NCBI GenBank assembly: GCA_027080605.1
Contig: JALWRO010000104.1
Location: 1 to 7,194 of the forward strand
Direction of reading: 5' to 3'
DNA: 7,194 bases
Source: Campylobacterales bacterium
GTDB taxonomy: Bacteria; Campylobacterota; Campylobacteria; Campylobacterales; QNZT01
How positions within the stretch are numbered: position 1 is the first letter of the stretch; each line of letters starts with the position of its first letter. Positions 5,352 through 7,194 of this stretch are shown here, piece by piece. Position numbers and translations under genes: made by a program. The notes beneath the pieces are model-generated. The model was not told where the DNA came from and did not search any database. It saw only the letters and a program-made list of their open reading frames with translations.

Positions 5352-6662
5352 TTAATGATTTCTTGTCGGATACTCTTCAGCAGTTTTAGCATACTCTGCA
5401 CCTGCGCTGGCACATCCTTCTGCAACACCTTCGGCTTTGAGCGCCTTGTCAAATGCCCAGTAGTGGTTATAACTACCGGCTCTAAGCTGTTCAAAGACTG
5501 TTACCAGATCAGTCGCATTGACTTCCTCTGCTGTTGTGATAAATTTATCCAAATCCTCAACATCTGTCACTTCAACCATACACCCTACTTGTAAAGCATC
5601 TACTTTTGACTGTTCTCCTTTGGCATAGAGCGCATCATAAAGTTCCTGTATCTTGTCAACCCCAAATTTTCCAGCAGGCAATGCACGAAGCTCTTCTTCG
5701 GAGTAGTTAACGGTATAATCCTGAAGATTGGTAATGTTGATGTCATATCTTTGCACCAACTCCTCGACAGCCGATTCATGCTTCGTTTCACTTCTGGTGG
5801 CGATGTTGTAAAACTGATTGGTAGGATAGATCTCATTGAGTGCAAGATAGATATCTTTTGCCAGTTTCTCTTCGTTCCACATGTATGCCAGAGCATATTT
5901 TTGATTGTTCGTCAGTGTCGCCATCGGATAGGTGGAAAGATCCGTATCCATTCCCGTACCTTTGCCATGCTCGGTACCCTGCCCTTTTCCATTTCCGTTA
6001 CCATTCCAGAGACCACCACCCTGCCCCTGCTGTCCATTTCCTTTTCCTTGAGATTCAGCACCTGTATTATGATCCGATTTGATACCGCTTTGCCATTTGC
6101 TTATACTGTTATCAAAATGTACTTCGGCTCTCTGGGCATCGACATCGATACGACCGTCATAATCTTCATCCAGCTCTTCAGCCAGATTTTTATCCAGCGC
6201 CAGTAACTGTGAATCCTCGGTAAACTCTGTAATACTCTTTTGCGTTGGGAGTTGCGAGAGCGTATCGATCACACCTTGTGGAATCGTGATACCGTTACTT
6301 GGGTCATTATCACTGTCCAGTGCCTGAAGGACTCTGAGCAGTTGTACTTTCAGTGCTTCATCCGTTCCCGCCAGACTCTCCGGCGTCACCAGCCCCTCCT
6401 GATCAGGAGCTGCTTCACCCATCTCCAGTTGACCAAGCATAAACCTGACTTTTTCACCTTTTCTATAGTGGAAACGTCCGTACTGATCTGTAGTTCCTTT
6501 CACACCGGATACGGTTTCATACGCCAGCCCCTCCACCGGTGCATCAATAAAATAGCCCGTTTCCAGTGAACTGTCTTCGGTTGTGGTGGTGCTACTACCA
6601 CAACCGACCAAAACAGCTGAAGCCGCCAAAGATACGATACTAAGTTTGATATATTTTTTCAT
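5352..6662 (-). CDS. Lipoprotein with C-terminal ferritin-like DUF2202 domain
   Basis: A 436-residue exported protein. MKKYIKLSIVSLAASAVLVGC is a lipoprotein signal with Cys21 as the lipidated residue. Residues about 36-185 form a domain common in proteobacterial exported proteins (GYFIDAPVEGLAYET, then GTTDQYGRFHY, then LQALDSDNDPSNGITIP). DEDYDGRIDVDA (165-176) resembles an EF-hand calcium loop, but position 12 is Ala. Residues about 195-240 are a Gly/Gln/Asn-rich linker. Residues about 250-426 match DUF2202, a ferritin-like helical domain: YMWNEEKLAKDIY (260-272), FYNIATRSETKHESAVEEL (284-302), VGCMVEVTDVEDLDKF (359-374), AGSYNHYWAFDKAL (395-408). Candidate metal ligands are Glu264/265, Glu292, His295, Glu364 and His400. 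AGGAG lies six bases before the ATG. Metal binding is inferred from the fold family, and no substrate is known. It probably sits on the periplasmic face of a membrane. Confidence 0.88.
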   Translation of the reverse strand: MKKYIKLSIVSLAASAVLVGCGSSTTTTEDSSLETGYFIDAPVEGLAYETVSGVKGTTDQYGRFHYRKGEKVRFMLGQLEMGEAAPDQEGLVTPESLAGTDEALKVQLLRVLQALDSDNDPSNGITIPQGVIDTLSQLPTQKSITEFTEDSQLLALDKNLAEELDEDYDGRIDVDAQRAEVHFDNSISKWQSGIKSDHNTGAESQGKGNGQQGQGGGLWNGNGNGKGQGTEHGKGTGMDTDLSTYPMATLTNNQKYALAYMWNEEKLAKDIYLALNEIYPTNQFYNIATRSETKHESAVEELVQRYDINITNLQDYTVNYSEEELRALPAGKFGVDKIQELYDALYAKGEQSKVDALQVGCMVEVTDVEDLDKFITTAEEVNATDLVTVFEQLRAGSYNHYWAFDKALKAEGVAEGCASAGAEYAKTAEEYPTRNH

Positions 6663-6668
6663 GATATT

Positions 6669-6673
6669 CTCCT
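6669..6673 (-). promoter_or_regulatory. Ribosome binding site of the DUF2202 lipoprotein gene
   Basis: AGGAG on the minus strand with a 6-base spacer to the ATG at 6662 supports this start, as does the complete lipoprotein signal peptide that begins there. Further upstream TATAAA (6689-6684) could be a -10 box, but I see no convincing -35. Confidence 0.75.
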
Positions 6674-6740
6674 GTTATTTAAATTTATAGTGTAATTGTA
6701 GAACAGAAGCATTACCGGAGTATTAACTAATCAAAAAGGT

Positions 6741-6780
6741 TTTTTCTCTAAAATCAACAATTACCATTTAAAGAGAAAAA
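6741..6780. repeat. Long imperfect dyad between two divergent genes
   Basis: TTTTTCTCT (6741-6749) and AGAGAAAAA (6772-6780) are exact reverse complements. The pairing extends inward by AAA/TTT with one bulged A, giving about 12 pairs around a loop of roughly 14 bases. It lies between the divergent starts at 6662 and 6824, where an operator or a structured leader is possible. Confidence 0.4.
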
Positions 6781-6808
6781 TTATTAAGCAATAAATTATT
6801 TAATCTTT

Positions 6809-6816
6809 GCTATACT
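6809..6816 (+). promoter_or_regulatory. Extended -10 promoter immediately before the small exported-protein gene
   Basis: TTTGCTATACT contains a TG-N-TATACT-type extended -10 (the G at 6809, TATACT at 6811-6816), the same core as the arsR promoter. No good -35 is found 16-18 bases upstream (GCAATA at the 17-base position). Only seven bases separate the -10 from the ATG at 6824. Confidence 0.6.
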
Positions 6817-6823
6817 TTATGTT

Positions 6824-7135
6824 ATGAAAAAATTTATACTGACCCTTTTACTTTCGGCATTTGTCTTTATCGTGGTGCATGACTATGTCATCAGTCATAT
6901 CGATAACGACACACAGACGGAACTTGTCTTTCTGGAAAGCGGTCAAATCGATACAGAAATGCTGTGTGATATCTCCAAACTGCATCACCATCTTCATGAG
7001 TCATTCATCGGTACTGCATATATCGATGATATCTTGTTCAACGATACGGTCTGTAAAACATTTGTCCAAAACTATACACCGACTTTTACCCCGTTCGATC
7101 TCTCCCATACCCTCTATCGACCCCCTATAGCCTAG
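6824..7135 (+). CDS. Small exported or membrane-anchored protein with a His/Cys cluster, function unknown
   Basis: A 103-residue protein not recognised as a named family. MKKFILTLLLSAFVFIVVHD is a basic start plus a hydrophobic stretch (about 4-18). No clear signal peptidase site follows, so it may stay anchored with the rest in the periplasm. The middle has MLCDISKLHHHLHES, with Cys48 and His54, 55, 56 and 58; Cys77 follows. These could bind a metal ion, or Cys48 and Cys77 could form a disulfide. The ATG is the first possible start after an in-frame TAA at 6785. It has no Shine-Dalgarno and lies seven bases behind an extended -10. The next gene starts 53 bp downstream on the same strand with no terminator between, so the two are probably one operon. 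Small His-rich exported proteins sometimes precede metal-efflux genes, but nothing here shows that. Confidence 0.7.
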   Translation: MKKFILTLLLSAFVFIVVHDYVISHIDNDTQTELVFLESGQIDTEMLCDISKLHHHLHESFIGTAYIDDILFNDTVCKTFVQNYTPTFTPFDLSHTLYRPPIA

Positions 7136-7177
7136 ACCTTCCCCCCTTACTTTTCCTAATTACAAAAAATCCATTTC

Positions 7178-7182
7178 GGAGG
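7178..7182 (+). promoter_or_regulatory. Strong ribosome binding site of the gene cut by the right edge
   Basis: GGAGG followed by six bases and ATG at 7189. It is the strongest plus-strand Shine-Dalgarno in the window and contrasts with the SD-less gene just upstream. Confidence 0.75.
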
Positions 7183-7188
7183 TCTATC

Positions 7189-7194
7189 ATGAAC
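7189..7194 (+). CDS. Start of a gene cut by the window edge (Met-Asn...)
   Basis: Only ATG AAC is visible. The start is supported by the GGAGG six bases upstream and by its position 53 bp after the preceding same-strand gene. Nothing can be said about the product. Confidence 0.6.

Noticed and set aside
5751..6206. Open frame of 151 codons on the plus strand
   Set aside because: It is antisense to the lipoprotein gene, has no recognisable domain, and overlaps the conserved DUF2202 and linker coding region.
6819..6827. Tiny upstream ORF ATG TTA TGA overlapping the start at 6824
   Set aside because: The predicted transcription start is at about 6823, so this codon would not be in the mRNA. It would matter only if a promoter further upstream is used.
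1..7194. Search for tRNA, rRNA, CRISPR arrays, IS ends, integrases and toxin-antitoxin pairs
   Set aside because: No spaced identical repeats, terminal inverted repeats with a transposase frame, or recognisable RNA genes were seen on either strand.

Overview
The window looks like ordinary chromosomal DNA of a Gram-negative bacterium with moderate to low GC. The best guess is a Campylobacterota of the Sulfurovum/Sulfurimonas type. That guess rests on AT-leaning codon use, on an ars operon of proteobacterial type, on a lipoprotein carrying a DUF2202 domain, and on short intergenic regions; no rRNA or other taxonomic marker is present. No tRNA, rRNA, CRISPR array, insertion sequence or integrase is visible.

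Layout. (1) Positions 2-2608, plus strand: most of a large surface or secreted protein with the order lamin-tail domain, chitobiase-type C-terminal domain, CotH kinase, InlB-type repeat, lamin-tail domain. The frame is open to the left edge, so the N-terminus is missing. (2) Positions 4634-2629, minus strand: a compact arsenic-resistance operon, arsR-arsC-arsB. It encodes a sensor-repressor, a thioredoxin-type arsenate reductase and an arsenite efflux pump. It converges on the CotH gene with only 20 bp between the stop codons, and a perfect 10-bp inverted repeat spans both ends. (3) Positions 4635-4811: a very AT-rich divergent intergenic region. It has a clear sigma70-type promoter for arsR, whose -35 box lies inside a perfect 16-bp palindrome (the probable ArsR operator), followed by several more dyads leading to the next gene. 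(4) Positions 4812-5279, plus strand: a psiE-family membrane protein gene (phosphate-starvation-inducible family), markedly more AT-rich than its neighbours and divergent from arsR. (5) Positions 6662-5352, minus strand: a lipoprotein with an N-terminal exported-protein domain, an EF-hand-like loop, a Gly/Gln/Asn-rich linker and a C-terminal ferritin-like DUF2202 domain. It shares a hairpin terminator with psiE. (6) Positions 6824-7135, plus strand: a small exported or membrane-anchored protein with a His/Cys cluster, preceded by an extended -10 box so close to the ATG that the mRNA should be leaderless. (7) Position 7189 to the edge: the first two codons of another gene with a strong ribosome binding site.

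How they may work together. ArsR should repress its own operon until As(III) enters. ArsC reduces arsenate, a phosphate mimic, to arsenite, and ArsB exports it. Arsenate enters through phosphate transporters, so the divergent psiE gene, with partial copies of the ArsR operator core in its upstream region, makes a possible ars/phosphate-stress divergon. This is the most interesting regulatory hypothesis in the window. The remaining genes have no evident functional tie to it.
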